NCBI RefSeq assembly: GCF_012849375.1
Contig: NZ_CP051684.1
Location: 5,456,001-5,520,000 of the forward strand
From: Duganella dendranthematis
GTDB lineage: Bacteria > Pseudomonadota > Gammaproteobacteria > Burkholderiales > Burkholderiaceae_D
DNA: 64,000 nucleotides
Reading direction: 5' to 3'
Positions within the stretch are counted from its first letter, which is position 1, and the number at the start of each line of letters is the position of its first letter. The translations under genes were made by a program, and so were the position numbers. Shown here piece by piece: positions 24,297-33,440 of this stretch. The notes beneath the pieces are model-generated. The model was given only the letters and a program-made list of their open reading frames with translations. It was not told where the DNA came from and made no database searches.

Positions 24297-27022
24297 GCTT
24301 CCAGCAGGGCGCGGAAGGCGTCCGGTAGCAATGGCTTGCTGAAGTGGTAGCCCTGCATCTCATCGCAGTCCTGCTCGCGCAGGAAGTCCAGCTGCGCCGT
24401 GGTCTCCACGCCTTCGGCGATGGTGGTCAGCCCAAGGCTGCGCGCCATGTTGATGATGGCGCTGACGATGGCCTTGTCCTCGCTGTCGGTGCTGATGTCA
24501 CGCACGAAGGACTGGTCGATCTTCAGTTTGTAGACCTTGAACTTCTTCAGGTGGCTGAGCGACGAGAAACCGGTGCCGAAATCGTCGATCGACATGCGGA
24601 TGCCGCGGTCGTGCAACTGGTTCATGGTGGCGATGGCGCCTTGCGGATCCTGCACCGCCACGCCTTCGGTCAATTCCAGTTCCAGGTATTCCGGCGGCAG
24701 GCCTTCTTCGTATAGCACTTGCGCCACGTGCGAAGGCAGGTCGGTGGTGCGGAACTGGATGGCCGACAAATTCACCGCCATCACCAGCGGCGGCAGGCCG
24801 GCGTCCAGCCACTGGCGCGCCTGACGCACGGCCTGGCGCAGCACCCAGTCGCCAATCGACACAATCAGGCCGCTTTCCTCGGCGGCGGGGATGAATTCGG
24901 CCGGCGACACCATGCCCAGCTCCGGTGTGCTCCAGCGCAGCAGTGCTTCGGCGCCGACAATGCGGCCGGTCTTCAGCGATACCTGCGGCTGATATACCAC
25001 GTGCATCTGGTCGCGCTCCAGCGCATAGCGCAGCGCGTTCACCACCTGCAGGTGGCGCGCGGCGCGCTGCTGCATGGCCGCGGTGAAGAAGCGGAAGTCG
25101 TGGCGGCCGGCGCGTTTGACCTGGTACATGGCGGCGTCGGCGCGCTGCAATAGCGTCTCGACATCCATCCCGTCGTCCGGGTACATGGCGATGCCGATTG
25201 AGGCCGACACCTTGAGGTCGTGCGTACCCACCGTGTAGGCCTGGCCAGTCAGGTCGAGCAGCTTGCGGGCGACGTCGCTGGCTTCGCCGCTGCCGGCGTT
25301 CGGCAGCACGAAGATAAATTCGTCGCCGCCGAGACGCGCCACCAGGTCGGTGTCGCGCAGGCAGCTGGTCAGGCGCAGCGCCAGTTCGGACAGCAGTGCG
25401 TCGCCCACCGTGTGGCCCAGCGAATCGTTGATGTCCTTGAAGTGATCCAGGTCCAGCATCATCAGCGCCATCGAGGTGCGGCTGTTGCGCGCATGTTCCA
25501 GCAGGTGGCGCGCGCGCTCGTGCAACTGGGAGCGGTTCGGCAGGCCGGTCAGCACATCGTAATGGGCCAGGTACTGCACACGCTGGTCGGCCTGCTGGCG
25601 CACCGCCTCGCGGTCGAAGTTCTTCAAGGCGAATTCGATATCCAGCGTCATTTCCAGCAGCAGCTCGCGCACGTCCTGGTCGAAGGCGTTGACGGTGCTA
25701 GAGTAGGGCGCGAAGAAGCCGATGATCTCGCCGTCGCGGCGCAGCGGAATGGCCGCCGACGCGGCCCAACCATATCGGGCGCCGTGGGCGTGCCAGTAAG
25801 CCGTCTCCGGCGCGTGCTGGTAGTCCTGGCACCAGTAAGGCTGGCCGCTGTGGTAGGACAGGCCGATTGGACCGCGTCCTTCCGGCGTGTTCGGGTCGAG
25901 CGAGACTTCGAGCTGCTCAAGGTATTCGATGCCGCCGCCAAAGGACGCTGCGACGTCGATGCGGCCATGTTCCTTGTCGATGATGCCGATCCACGCCATC
26001 GCCATGCCGCCGTAGCTGACCACATCGCGGCAGATGCGCTCGAACAGTTCCGCTTCGCTGTGGCTGCGCACAATCGCCTGGTTACACTGGCTCAGCGCCG
26101 AGTACAGGCGGCTGATGCGCTGGATGCGTTCGACCGCTTCATTGCGCTCGGCGTCCAGCCGCGCCAGGCCTTGCTGGGTGTGGGCCAGCCAGCCCCACAC
26201 GCTGTCGCGGGCGCTGTCGCTGACGGTCAGCGGATCGGAGAAGTCGCCGCGTCCCAGCTTTTCCATGCTGGCCTGGAGCTGGTCGACCGAGCAGCCGAGC
26301 GAGGCGTCCAGCCGCTGCTTGGCCCGCCACACCAGCAGCACCAGCACCACGGCGCTGAACATGAAGGCGCAGCGGGCCAGGTTGGCGTCGCGCGCGGTCT
26401 CCTCGACCAGCCGGCGGGTGCGGCGATCGACGCTGTCGTTGACGGCGCCGATGGGACGCATGATGTCGGCCTTGGCGCGGTGATAGGCGGCGTCGTACAG
26501 CCTGGCGGTGGCCTGGGCGACATCGCCACCAGCCGCGCGCAGGTCCATGGCGGCGACCTCCAGTCCAACCAGTTTGTCCGATTCGTTCTTGGCGGCGGCC
26601 AGCAGCGCCAGTTCTTCCGGCGCGAAGTCGGACTCGCGCATCAACTGCATCAGCGGCACGGCGGCGTCGCCGGCGCGCGGACGCTGGCCGTTGGCCTGCA
26701 CCAGATCCCAATACACGTTCTCGTAGTTGTACGGGCGCGGCGCGCGGCCGTCGCGGATGTCGACGATTTCGTTGTAGTGTTTACGGTAATGCGCTTCGCC
26801 GGTGGCGACATAAGTGCGCGCCATGCGCGTCAAGTCATCGGAGGACTGGCGAAGTTCCTCGACCAGGTTGTGCGACGCGTAGCGCAGGTCGTTGGCTTCG
26901 TCGATGCGCTTTTCGGTCCACACGTAAAACATGAACGCCGCCGCCACGAGCAAGAGCGTGACAAAGCAAGCCCACAGATAACTGACGAATTGGGGCTGCG
27001 GTGGATGGGCGTGGGACTTCAT
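24293..27022 (-). CDS. Membrane GAF-GGDEF-EAL c-di-GMP signalling protein
   Basis: This 909-residue protein has a transmembrane helix (about 13-34), a helical periplasmic sensor (35-215, with DLTRMARTYVATGEAHYRK), a second helix (217-233), a GAF domain (about 305-470), GGDEF (565-569) and EAL (692-694). The inhibitory RxxD site is present as RDTD (556-559), exactly five residues before GGDEF, so the cyclase half probably responds to product. EAL catalytic residues (ELTEGVA, DDFGTGFSS, AEGVETT) are intact. ATG 27022 is chosen because the membrane helix follows at once. The frame stays open upstream without family-like sequence. The gene is divergent from thrC and convergent with the FTR1 gene, so it is a stand-alone transcription unit. 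Confidence 0.9.
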   Translation of the reverse strand: MKSHAHPPQPQFVSYLWACFVTLLLVAAAFMFYVWTEKRIDEANDLRYASHNLVEELRQSSDDLTRMARTYVATGEAHYRKHYNEIVDIRDGRAPRPYNYENVYWDLVQANGQRPRAGDAAVPLMQLMRESDFAPEELALLAAAKNESDKLVGLEVAAMDLRAAGGDVAQATARLYDAAYHRAKADIMRPIGAVNDSVDRRTRRLVEETARDANLARCAFMFSAVVLVLLVWRAKQRLDASLGCSVDQLQASMEKLGRGDFSDPLTVSDSARDSVWGWLAHTQQGLARLDAERNEAVERIQRISRLYSALSQCNQAIVRSHSEAELFERICRDVVSYGGMAMAWIGIIDKEHGRIDVAASFGGGIEYLEQLEVSLDPNTPEGRGPIGLSYHSGQPYWCQDYQHAPETAYWHAHGARYGWAASAAIPLRRDGEIIGFFAPYSSTVNAFDQDVRELLLEMTLDIEFALKNFDREAVRQQADQRVQYLAHYDVLTGLPNRSQLHERARHLLEHARNSRTSMALMMLDLDHFKDINDSLGHTVGDALLSELALRLTSCLRDTDLVARLGGDEFIFVLPNAGSGEASDVARKLLDLTGQAYTVGTHDLKVSASIGIAMYPDDGMDVETLLQRADAAMYQVKRAGRHDFRFFTAAMQQRAARHLQVVNALRYALERDQMHVVYQPQVSLKTGRIVGAEALLRWSTPELGMVSPAEFIPAAEESGLIVSIGDWVLRQAVRQARQWLDAGLPPLVMAVNLSAIQFRTTDLPSHVAQVLYEEGLPPEYLELELTEGVAVQDPQGAIATMNQLHDRGIRMSIDDFGTGFSSLSHLKKFKVYKLKIDQSFVRDISTDSEDKAIVSAIINMARSLGLTTIAEGVETTAQLDFLREQDCDEMQGYHFSKPLLPDAFRALLEA

Positions 27023-27122
27023 GGGGTTCTGCGGAGATCGACTGGAGTTCGACAGTATATGGCCTGGCCTCGTCACCAGCCAGCACCGCAGGTCAAGGGC
27101 ATGACCATAAAACAACGTGAAT

Positions 27123-27152
27123 TTCACGGGAGGCGGCAAGGCACACTATAAT
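27123..27152 (+). promoter_or_regulatory. Likely sigma-70 promoter of thrC
   Basis: A perfect TATAAT -10 (27147-27152) has a TTCACG -35 (27123-27128) at 18 bases. The predicted start lies near 27159, leaving a leader of about 45 bases before the thrC ATG. Confidence 0.55.
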
Positions 27153-27203
27153 AGTCCCTCGCTTTGTACCGTCCTGCAGCTCAACTGGAATCTCTTCTTA
27201 TTT

Positions 27204-28682
27204 ATGCAATACGTGTCTACTCGCGCCGCCCAGTCGGCCGCCGCCTCGTCTCCTCAACAATTTTCCGATATTCTTCTCGGTGGCCTGGCCACCGATGGCG
27301 GCTTGTTCCTGCCTGCCTCCTACCCGCAAGTGACGGGCGCGGAGCTGGACGCATGGCGCCAGCTATCGTACGCCGACCTGGCGTTTGAGATCCTGAAGAA
27401 GTTTGCGACCGATATTCCGGAAGCGGACCTGCGCGCGCTGACCGCCAAGACCTATACCAAAGAGGTATATAAAAACGTTCGCGAGGGCGAGAAGGCTTCT
27501 CAGATTACGCCGTTGCGCGTGCTGGAAGAGGGCGAAAACGGCACCAAGCTGGTACTGCAAGCGCTGTCCAACGGCCCGACGCTGGCCTTCAAGGACATGG
27601 CCATGCAGCTGCTGGGTAACCTGTTTGAATACGCGCTGGCCAAGCAGAACGCGGAACTGAATATTTTCGGCGCCACCTCGGGCGACACCGGCAGCGCCGC
27701 CGAATACGCGATGCGCGGCAAGCAGGGCATCCGTGTCTTCATGCTGTCGCCGCACAAGAAGATGAGCGCCTTCCAGACCGCCCAGATGTTCAGCCTCCAA
27801 GATGCGAACATCTTCAACATCGCCATCGAAGGCGTATTCGATGATGCGCAGGATATGGTCAAAGCCGTATCCAACGACCTGGAATTCAAGGCCAAATACA
27901 AGATCGGCACCGTCAACTCGATCAACTGGGCACGCGTGGTGGCCCAGGTGGTCTACTACTTCCGCGGCTACCTGGCGGCGACCACTTCGAACGACCAGAA
28001 AGTTTCGTTCACCGTCCCCTCGGGGAACTTCGGCAATATCTGCGCCGGCCATATCGCCCGCATGATGGGCCTCCCGATCGACAAGCTGGTGGCGGCCACC
28101 AACGAAAACGACGTGCTGGATGAATTCTTCCGCACCGGCGTGTACCGCGTGCGCAAGTCGGCCGAGACCTACCACACCAGCAGCCCGTCGATGGACATCT
28201 CCAAGGCGTCCAACTTCGAGCGCTTCGTGTATGAGCTGGTGGGCCGCGACGGTGACCGCACCCGCGCGCTGTTCCAGAAGGTGGATACGCACGGCGGCTT
28301 CGACCTGTCCGGCAAGCCTGGCAGCGACGGCGACGAATTCAAGCTGGTGGCCAATTACGGCTTCAAGTCCGGCAGGTCGACCCACGACGACCGTGTGAAC
28401 ACGATCCGCGACGTAGCGGACGATTACGGCATTGTGATCGACACCCACACCGCCGACGGCATCAAGGTCGCCAAGGAAAACCTGGAGCCTGGCGTGACCA
28501 TGATCGTGCTGGAAACCGCGCTGGCGGCCAAATTCAACGAAACCATCCTGGAAGCGCTGGGCGAGGACGCCGAACGTCCGGAAGGCTTCGAGAATATCGA
28601 AGAGCTGCCGCAGAAGTTCGTGGTCATGAAACCGGATGTCGCGGCCATGAAGGCCTACATCGCCGCCAACACGGGGCTGTAA
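27204..28682 (+). CDS. thrC: Threonine synthase
   Basis: This 492-residue PLP enzyme converts O-phospho-L-homoserine to L-threonine. The N-terminal threonine synthase domain starts YVSTRAAQ and includes LLGGLATDGGLFLP. The PLP lysine lies in LAFKDMAMQL, and SGDTGSAAEYAM and PSGNFGNICAG are the phosphate and cofactor loops. Length is that of the longer, fungal/gammaproteobacterial-like class. ATG 27204 is the family start. Earlier in-frame codons are untypical. The stop overlaps the ATG of moeA by one base. The homoserine dehydrogenase gene, commonly just upstream in relatives, is replaced here by a divergent GGDEF-EAL gene, so thrC has its own promoter. Confidence 0.96.
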   Translation: MQYVSTRAAQSAAASSPQQFSDILLGGLATDGGLFLPASYPQVTGAELDAWRQLSYADLAFEILKKFATDIPEADLRALTAKTYTKEVYKNVREGEKASQITPLRVLEEGENGTKLVLQALSNGPTLAFKDMAMQLLGNLFEYALAKQNAELNIFGATSGDTGSAAEYAMRGKQGIRVFMLSPHKKMSAFQTAQMFSLQDANIFNIAIEGVFDDAQDMVKAVSNDLEFKAKYKIGTVNSINWARVVAQVVYYFRGYLAATTSNDQKVSFTVPSGNFGNICAGHIARMMGLPIDKLVAATNENDVLDEFFRTGVYRVRKSAETYHTSSPSMDISKASNFERFVYELVGRDGDRTRALFQKVDTHGGFDLSGKPGSDGDEFKLVANYGFKSGRSTHDDRVNTIRDVADDYGIVIDTHTADGIKVAKENLEPGVTMIVLETALAAKFNETILEALGEDAERPEGFENIEELPQKFVVMKPDVAAMKAYIAANTGL

Positions 28683-29899
28683 TGAACGAACCGCGTAAGC
28701 CGATGCTGTCGGTCAGCGAGGCGCTGGCGCAGATGCTGGCCGCCGCGCGTCCGGTGGCGGATGAGGAAGTCATCCCGACGCTGGCCGCCAATGGCCGTGT
28801 GCTGGCCAAGGCGCAGGTCTCCGGTATGAATGTGCCGGGCGCCGACAACACGCAGATGGACGGCTACGCGGTGCGCGCCGCCGATTGCCTCAGCGGCAAT
28901 GCGTCGCTGACGGTGTCGCAGCGGATTCCGGCTGGCCATGTGGGCCAGCCTTTGCTGCCGGGGACCGCGGCGCGCATCTTCACCGGCGCCATGATTCCCG
29001 AAGGCGCGGATGCTGTGGTCATGCAGGAGCAGTGCGAACTGGCTGGCAATGTGGTCACCATCAAGCATGCGCCCAAGTCTGGCGAGTGGATACGCCGCGC
29101 CGGCGAGGACATCACCAGCGGCAGCGTGGTGCTGCCTGCCGGCGCGCGCTTGCGCAGCCAGGAGCTGGGTCTGGCCGCATCGGTGGGGCTGGCGGAACTG
29201 CCGGTCAAGCGCAAGCTGAAGGTGGCGGTGTTCTTCACCGGTGACGAGCTGACTATGCCGGGCGAGCCGTTGGCTCCCGGCGCAATCTACAATTCCAACC
29301 GCTTTACACTGCGCGCGCTGCTGGAGAATCTGGGCTGCGAAATCACCGATTTCGGCATCGTGCCGGATTCGCTGGAGGCGACGCGCGCGGTGCTGCGCGA
29401 GTCGGCGCAGGGGCATGACTTGATCATCACTTCCGGCGGCGTGTCGGTCGGCGAGGAAGATCACATCAAGCCGGCGGTGGAAGCCGAGGGCAAACTGAAT
29501 ATGTGGCAGATCGCCGTCAAACCGGGCAAACCGCTGGCGTTTGGCGAGGTGCGGCAGGCGTTCTTCATTGGCCTGCCGGGCAATCCGGTGTCCAGTTTCA
29601 TTACCTTCATGATGTTCGTGCGGCCGTTCGTGCTGCGCCTGCAAGGTGTGGAGGGGGCGATTGCGCCGCGCGCGTTCCAGATGCGCGCAGATTTCGACTG
29701 GCCGAAGGCCGACAAGCGCAACGAGTTCCTGCGCGCGCGCATCAATGATGTGGGTGGCGTGGAGCTGTTCCGCAATCAGAGTTCCGGGGTGCTGACATCG
29801 ACCGTGTGGGGCGATGGCGTGATCGACAATCCACCCGGCCAGACCATCGCCGCCGGCGATCTGGTTCGATTTATACCGTTTAACGAGTTACTGTACTGA
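28682..29899 (+). CDS. moeA: Molybdopterin molybdenumtransferase
   Basis: This 405-residue cytoplasmic enzyme inserts molybdate into adenylated molybdopterin. The MoeA order is visible: an N-terminal domain with PGADNTQMDGYAVRA, IFTGAMIPEGADAVVMQE, the MoCF-fold loop LIITSGGVSVGEEDH, and KPGKPLAFGEV with GLPGNPVSS near the C-terminal domain. The start codon overlaps the thrC stop (TAATG), indicating translational coupling. moaD follows 8 bp later. Full length for the family. Confidence 0.96.
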   Translation: MNEPRKPMLSVSEALAQMLAAARPVADEEVIPTLAANGRVLAKAQVSGMNVPGADNTQMDGYAVRAADCLSGNASLTVSQRIPAGHVGQPLLPGTAARIFTGAMIPEGADAVVMQEQCELAGNVVTIKHAPKSGEWIRRAGEDITSGSVVLPAGARLRSQELGLAASVGLAELPVKRKLKVAVFFTGDELTMPGEPLAPGAIYNSNRFTLRALLENLGCEITDFGIVPDSLEATRAVLRESAQGHDLIITSGGVSVGEEDHIKPAVEAEGKLNMWQIAVKPGKPLAFGEVRQAFFIGLPGNPVSSFITFMMFVRPFVLRLQGVEGAIAPRAFQMRADFDWPKADKRNEFLRARINDVGGVELFRNQSSGVLTSTVWGDGVIDNPPGQTIAAGDLVRFIPFNELLY

Positions 29900-29907
29900 T
29901 TGTAAAG

Positions 29908-30162
29908 ATGGTTATTACCGTAAAATTTTTTGCCAGCGTACGCGAGGCAGTGGGGGCGTCGTCGGAGTCGATGGCGTTGCCGGCTGGCGTGGCGACGGTA
30001 GGCGCGCTACGCGAGCATCTGGCGGCGCGCGGTGAGCAGTGGCAGCAGGCTTTGAGTCATCCGGCGCTGCGCATGGCCTGCAACCAAGTGATGTGCGACG
30101 CCGATACGGCGATTGCCGACGGCGCCGAAGTGGCGTTCTTCCCGCCGGTTACCGGCGGCTAG
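29908..30162 (+). CDS. moaD: Molybdopterin synthase sulfur carrier subunit
   Basis: This 84-residue ubiquitin-like protein carries the thiocarboxylate sulfur used to make molybdopterin. It begins ITVKFFASVREAVG and ends in PPVTGG, where the terminal Gly-Gly is adenylated and thiolated. It is co-transcribed with thrC and moeA. Its usual partner moaE is not found downstream, where an opposing small gene starts and overlaps moaD by 4 bp, so moaE must lie elsewhere. Confidence 0.94.
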   Translation: MVITVKFFASVREAVGASSESMALPAGVATVGALREHLAARGEQWQQALSHPALRMACNQVMCDADTAIADGAEVAFFPPVTGG

Positions 30163-30401
30163 GTCGTCTTTTTTGCCTTGCGCGCGGCGGCCAAGTCGTC
30201 GCACATGCCGCAGGCCTTGGCGTGGCGATGGCGCCGCCAAGCGGAGTAGGTGAAGATAGCGGCTGCGATCAAGGCCCATGCGCCGGCGCTCAGGTAGTCT
30301 TCCCTGGCGGTCGAGCCTTTGAACCATTCGACGGCTGCCAGCAGCGCAGCCAGCGGCACCGCCGCCAGCAAAAAGCGTTTAATCCAGAATAGCGCACCCA
30401 T
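30159..30401 (-). CDS. Small two-helix membrane protein of unknown function
   Basis: This 80-residue protein has two hydrophobic stretches (about 8-24 and 38-52). A Lys/His-rich cytoplasmic tail contains CGMCDDLAAARKAKK, with a Cys-x-x-Cys pair that could bind metal. A strong GGGAGATAAT ribosome site precedes ATG 30401. It is divergent from the flavoprotein gene and overlaps the end of moaD by 4 bp. I do not recognise the family. Confidence 0.7.
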   Translation of the reverse strand: MGALFWIKRFLLAAVPLAALLAAVEWFKGSTAREDYLSAGAWALIAAAIFTYSAWRRHRHAKACGMCDDLAAARKAKKTT

Positions 30402-30433
30402 ATTATCTCCCTCGTTTTTATCGGATCGAATGC

Positions 30434-31702
30434 ATGCAGTCTAGTTTGACATCTTTTCGCGTTGCCGTCATCGGCGGCGGCCCCGCCGGCCTGATAGCCG
30501 CGCAAACGCTGGCGCAGGGCGGGGCGCAGGTGGACGTCTATGATGCCATGGCTTCGGTCGGCCGCAAGTTTTTGCTGGCGGGTCGCAGCGGCATGAATAT
30601 TACGCATGCCGAGCCGTATGCGGATTTCGTAACGCGTTACGGCGCAAGCGCGCAGGCCCTGCGGCCGATGCTGGATGCGTTTGGCCCGCAGGATGTGCGC
30701 GATTTCGTGCAGGGCCTGGGGCTGCAGACGTTTGTCGGCACCTCGGGCCGCGTGTTCCCGACCGATATGAAGGCGGCGCCGCTGCTGCGAGCGTGGCTGC
30801 ATCAGTTGCGCGAGAGCGGGATACGCTTCCACATGCGGCATCGCTGGCTTGGCTGGCAGGATGACGCGCTGCGCTTCGCGGCGCCGGACGACGCGGGCGT
30901 GGCCGGCGCACGCGAGGTGCTGGTGACGCCGGACGCGGTGGTCCTGGCCCTCGGCGGCGGTAGCTGGGCGCGGCTTGGTTCGGATGGCGCGTGGATGCCA
31001 TTGCTGGCGTCACGCGGCGTTGAGGTGGCGCCGCTGGCGCCGGCCAATTGCGGCTTCGATGTGGCGTGGAGTGAGCATTTCAGTGCCCGCCATGCTGGCG
31101 AACCGTTGATGACAGTGGCCGTGATCGCGCGCGATGCGCTTGGACAGGAAATACGCCGCCAGGGACAGTTCGTGGTGACGCAGGGCGGTGTGGAAGGCAG
31201 TCTGATTTATGCGCTGTCCGCGCCGCTGCGCGATCAGATCGCGGCCGAGGGCCACACGACCATCTGGCTGGACCTGATGCCGGATTGGGCCCCGCAACGC
31301 GTGCTGGACGAAGTGTCGCGTCCACGGGGCGCGCGCTCGATGGCCAGCCATCTGCAAAGCCGTTTGGGTATCAAGGGCGTCAAGGCGGGGCTGCTGCGCG
31401 AGTGTTTGAGCAAGGAACAGTTCAGCGACGAAGCGCAACTGGCGGCGGCGATCAAGCGTCTGCCGGTGCGGCTGCTGCGGCCACGTCCCATCGATGAGGC
31501 GATCAGCACCGCTGGCGGGGTGCGCTGGGATGCCTTGCAAGGAACGATGTTGACGGCGCTGCCGGGCGTGTTCGTGGCCGGTGAGATGGTGGACTGGGAA
31601 GCGCCGACCGGCGGCTACCTGCTCACCGCGTGTTTTGCGGGCGGCGTTGCCGCCGCGCGCGATGCGCTGGCCTGGCGCGCAGCCGCGTTCACTCCCAGCT
31701 AA
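30434..31702 (+). CDS. HI0933/YhiN-like FAD-dependent flavoprotein
   Basis: This 422-residue protein has an N-terminal dinucleotide-binding loop VAVIGGGPAGLIAAQTL. The family block SVGRKFLLAGRSGMNITHAEP follows, and the C-terminal FAD-contact segment is VFVAGEMVDWEAPTGGYLLT. This set fits the HI0933-like flavoproteins, in particular the subgroup annotated as TIGR03862. The substrate is unknown; RNA or quinone-related roles have been suggested for relatives. It converges with and overlaps the DUF2807 gene by 14 bp. Confidence 0.87.
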   Translation: MQSSLTSFRVAVIGGGPAGLIAAQTLAQGGAQVDVYDAMASVGRKFLLAGRSGMNITHAEPYADFVTRYGASAQALRPMLDAFGPQDVRDFVQGLGLQTFVGTSGRVFPTDMKAAPLLRAWLHQLRESGIRFHMRHRWLGWQDDALRFAAPDDAGVAGAREVLVTPDAVVLALGGGSWARLGSDGAWMPLLASRGVEVAPLAPANCGFDVAWSEHFSARHAGEPLMTVAVIARDALGQEIRRQGQFVVTQGGVEGSLIYALSAPLRDQIAAEGHTTIWLDLMPDWAPQRVLDEVSRPRGARSMASHLQSRLGIKGVKAGLLRECLSKEQFSDEAQLAAAIKRLPVRLLRPRPIDEAISTAGGVRWDALQGTMLTALPGVFVAGEMVDWEAPTGGYLLTACFAGGVAAARDALAWRAAAFTPS

Positions 31703-32495
31703 CGTCGCCCGATCCGGTGCGGCTGACGTTGCGCTGATCCGGATTACCGAGTACGCGGATATCGCCGCTGCCGCGCAACGTCAAATCGGCCGACTGCTTG
31801 GCGAAGACGTGAGTGGTACCCGAGCCTTTCAAATTCACGGTGACCTTCTCGGCCGCCAGGTGGCGCGCATCAAGATCGCCGGAACCGGTCAGTTGCGCTT
31901 CCAGCGTCTGGCAGCTGCCGGACGCGGTAATCTGGCCCGAGCCGACCATCTCCAGCTCCACGCGCTCACTGCTGCCGGCGTTCAGATTCAGGTTGCCGCT
32001 GCCGTGCGCGCCCGCCGCCAGTGAACGATAACGTCCATTGAAATTTACATTGCCCGAGCCGTGCAGCTGCAATTCCAGCCGCTCGCCGTTAAAGCCGGAT
32101 ACCTTGGTGTCGCCGCTGCTGCTCACCATTAGTTCTTCCAGCGACGGCAGCACCAGTTCCACCTGCAACCGGTGACGGGGATTGAGCAGCATGCCCTTGG
32201 TGCCGATGTGCAGGTCGCGGCCATCCTGGAGCGTCTCGATATTGGCCAGCGAGCGCTGTTCGCCGCGCACGCGCAGCGAGGCATTCTGGCCTTGGGTCAG
32301 AATCAGGTCGATCGGGCCGCTCAATTCCACCGAGGTGGCCATGGCGTCGATCTTGCGCGTCTCGCTGCCGAGCGAACGGCCGGCGGTGCTGGTCGGGCTG
32401 CTGCTGCCATAGGCTTTGAGCATGCTGTAGCTGATACCGATCAGCACAAAGGCCAGTAACAGCAGGCTGACGCCGATTTTCATTAAAGCTCGCAT
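31689..32495 (-). CDS. DUF2807 (GIN-type) beta-solenoid protein with N-terminal anchor
   Basis: This 268-residue protein has an N-terminal hydrophobic anchor (about 5-27). After that comes a repetitive region in which the motif GSGxxxxxG recurs about every 20 residues (SSGDTKVSG, HGSGNVNFNG, HGSGNLNLN, VGSGQITASG, TGSGDLDARH, KGSGTTHVF, RGSGDIRVLG, TGSGDVSWE). This is the DUF2807 right-handed beta-helix pattern. It is probably exposed to the periplasm. It follows the DUF1700 gene by 10 bp in an operon. Such pairs are thought to act in envelope stress or membrane sensing. Confidence 0.85.
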   Translation of the reverse strand: MRALMKIGVSLLLLAFVLIGISYSMLKAYGSSSPTSTAGRSLGSETRKIDAMATSVELSGPIDLILTQGQNASLRVRGEQRSLANIETLQDGRDLHIGTKGMLLNPRHRLQVELVLPSLEELMVSSSGDTKVSGFNGERLELQLHGSGNVNFNGRYRSLAAGAHGSGNLNLNAGSSERVELEMVGSGQITASGSCQTLEAQLTGSGDLDARHLAAEKVTVNLKGSGTTHVFAKQSADLTLRGSGDIRVLGNPDQRNVSRTGSGDVSWE

Positions 32496-32505
32496 CTGGT
32501 CCTCC

Positions 32506-33300
32506 TTAACGGCCGCGCAGCAGCGACATATTCATCGCCGCATAGCGTTTCAGGCCGATTACCGTGTAGCGCGTCAACACGATGCTGATCAGGCACAGGC
32601 CGATCCCGCCCAGCACCAGTCCGAGCCCGATCAGCGATTGCGTGGTGCGGGCGCCGTTGTCGAAATCGGTGGTAATGCGCAGGTCGCCGGTGGCCACCGC
32701 TTCGGCGCGGTTCAGCAGTCGGCCGCTGCGGCTCAAGCCTTCTTCGTCGGCCGGCGCGGCTTCCGCTTCGTCCTTGTTGAGTTGCACGCCCATGCGGTCG
32801 ATCGACACGCGCCAGCCTTGGGCGTCCTCTTCCTCTTGCGGGGTGTCGAAGCGCGAGTTGGTGAATTCCATCAGATGGCGCAGCGGGCCTTCCAGCGCCA
32901 GTTCGTTCTGACCCGACAGGCCGCTGGCGGTCAGCGCCACGCCACCGATGTAGAACGCGAACGCCGATACGTAAATCGCCCCCAGCAGGCTGGCATATAC
33001 CAGCGCCGGGATCACCATGAACAGGTTGAAGATCGACAGGCCGACCAACGACACCATCGCCCGTGCCAGGTTGAATGGGGTTTTGTGCTGGCCGAATTCG
33101 CTCAGGTGCGCGTTGGCGCGCAAGGTCATGGCGATCTTGCGCGGCTCGTCCAGTTCCTGATAGACCTCGGCCTCACTCCGGCCGGCCACCAGGCCGTCGA
33201 TGAAGCGTTGCTCGTAGTAGGCCAGGGTCTTGGCCACCGTTTCCGGTGGCAGACCCTGCATCGCTTGCCTGAGCGCGTCGAGGTATGCCTGCTTGGTCAT
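32506..33300 (-). CDS. DUF1700-like inner membrane protein
   Basis: This 264-residue protein starts MTKQAYLDALRQAMQGLPPE, followed by EVYQELDEPRKIAMTLR. That is the hallmark of DUF1700, which looks like an anti-sigma-like cytoplasmic head. It has three hydrophobic segments (about 93-113, 120-140 and 223-247). ATG 33300 is chosen from family start. An upstream ATG at 33333 adds 11 residues. It forms an operon with the DUF2807 gene. A PadR-type repressor commonly precedes this pair, and none is seen here. Confidence 0.8.
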   Translation of the reverse strand: MTKQAYLDALRQAMQGLPPETVAKTLAYYEQRFIDGLVAGRSEAEVYQELDEPRKIAMTLRANAHLSEFGQHKTPFNLARAMVSLVGLSIFNLFMVIPALVYASLLGAIYVSAFAFYIGGVALTASGLSGQNELALEGPLRHLMEFTNSRFDTPQEEEDAQGWRVSIDRMGVQLNKDEAEAAPADEEGLSRSGRLLNRAEAVATGDLRITTDFDNGARTTQSLIGLGLVLGGIGLCLISIVLTRYTVIGLKRYAAMNMSLLRGR

Positions 33301-33440
33301 GATGTCGGTTTTCCAATAATTCTCTAAGTCCATCGCAATATACGGCTTTTGCCGATGATGTGACTGTACGCACAGGCCCGTCTACACGCCATCGGCATGT
33401 GACAGGCTGCAAAATCGGCGGCACAGGCGACCAAAAAGGG

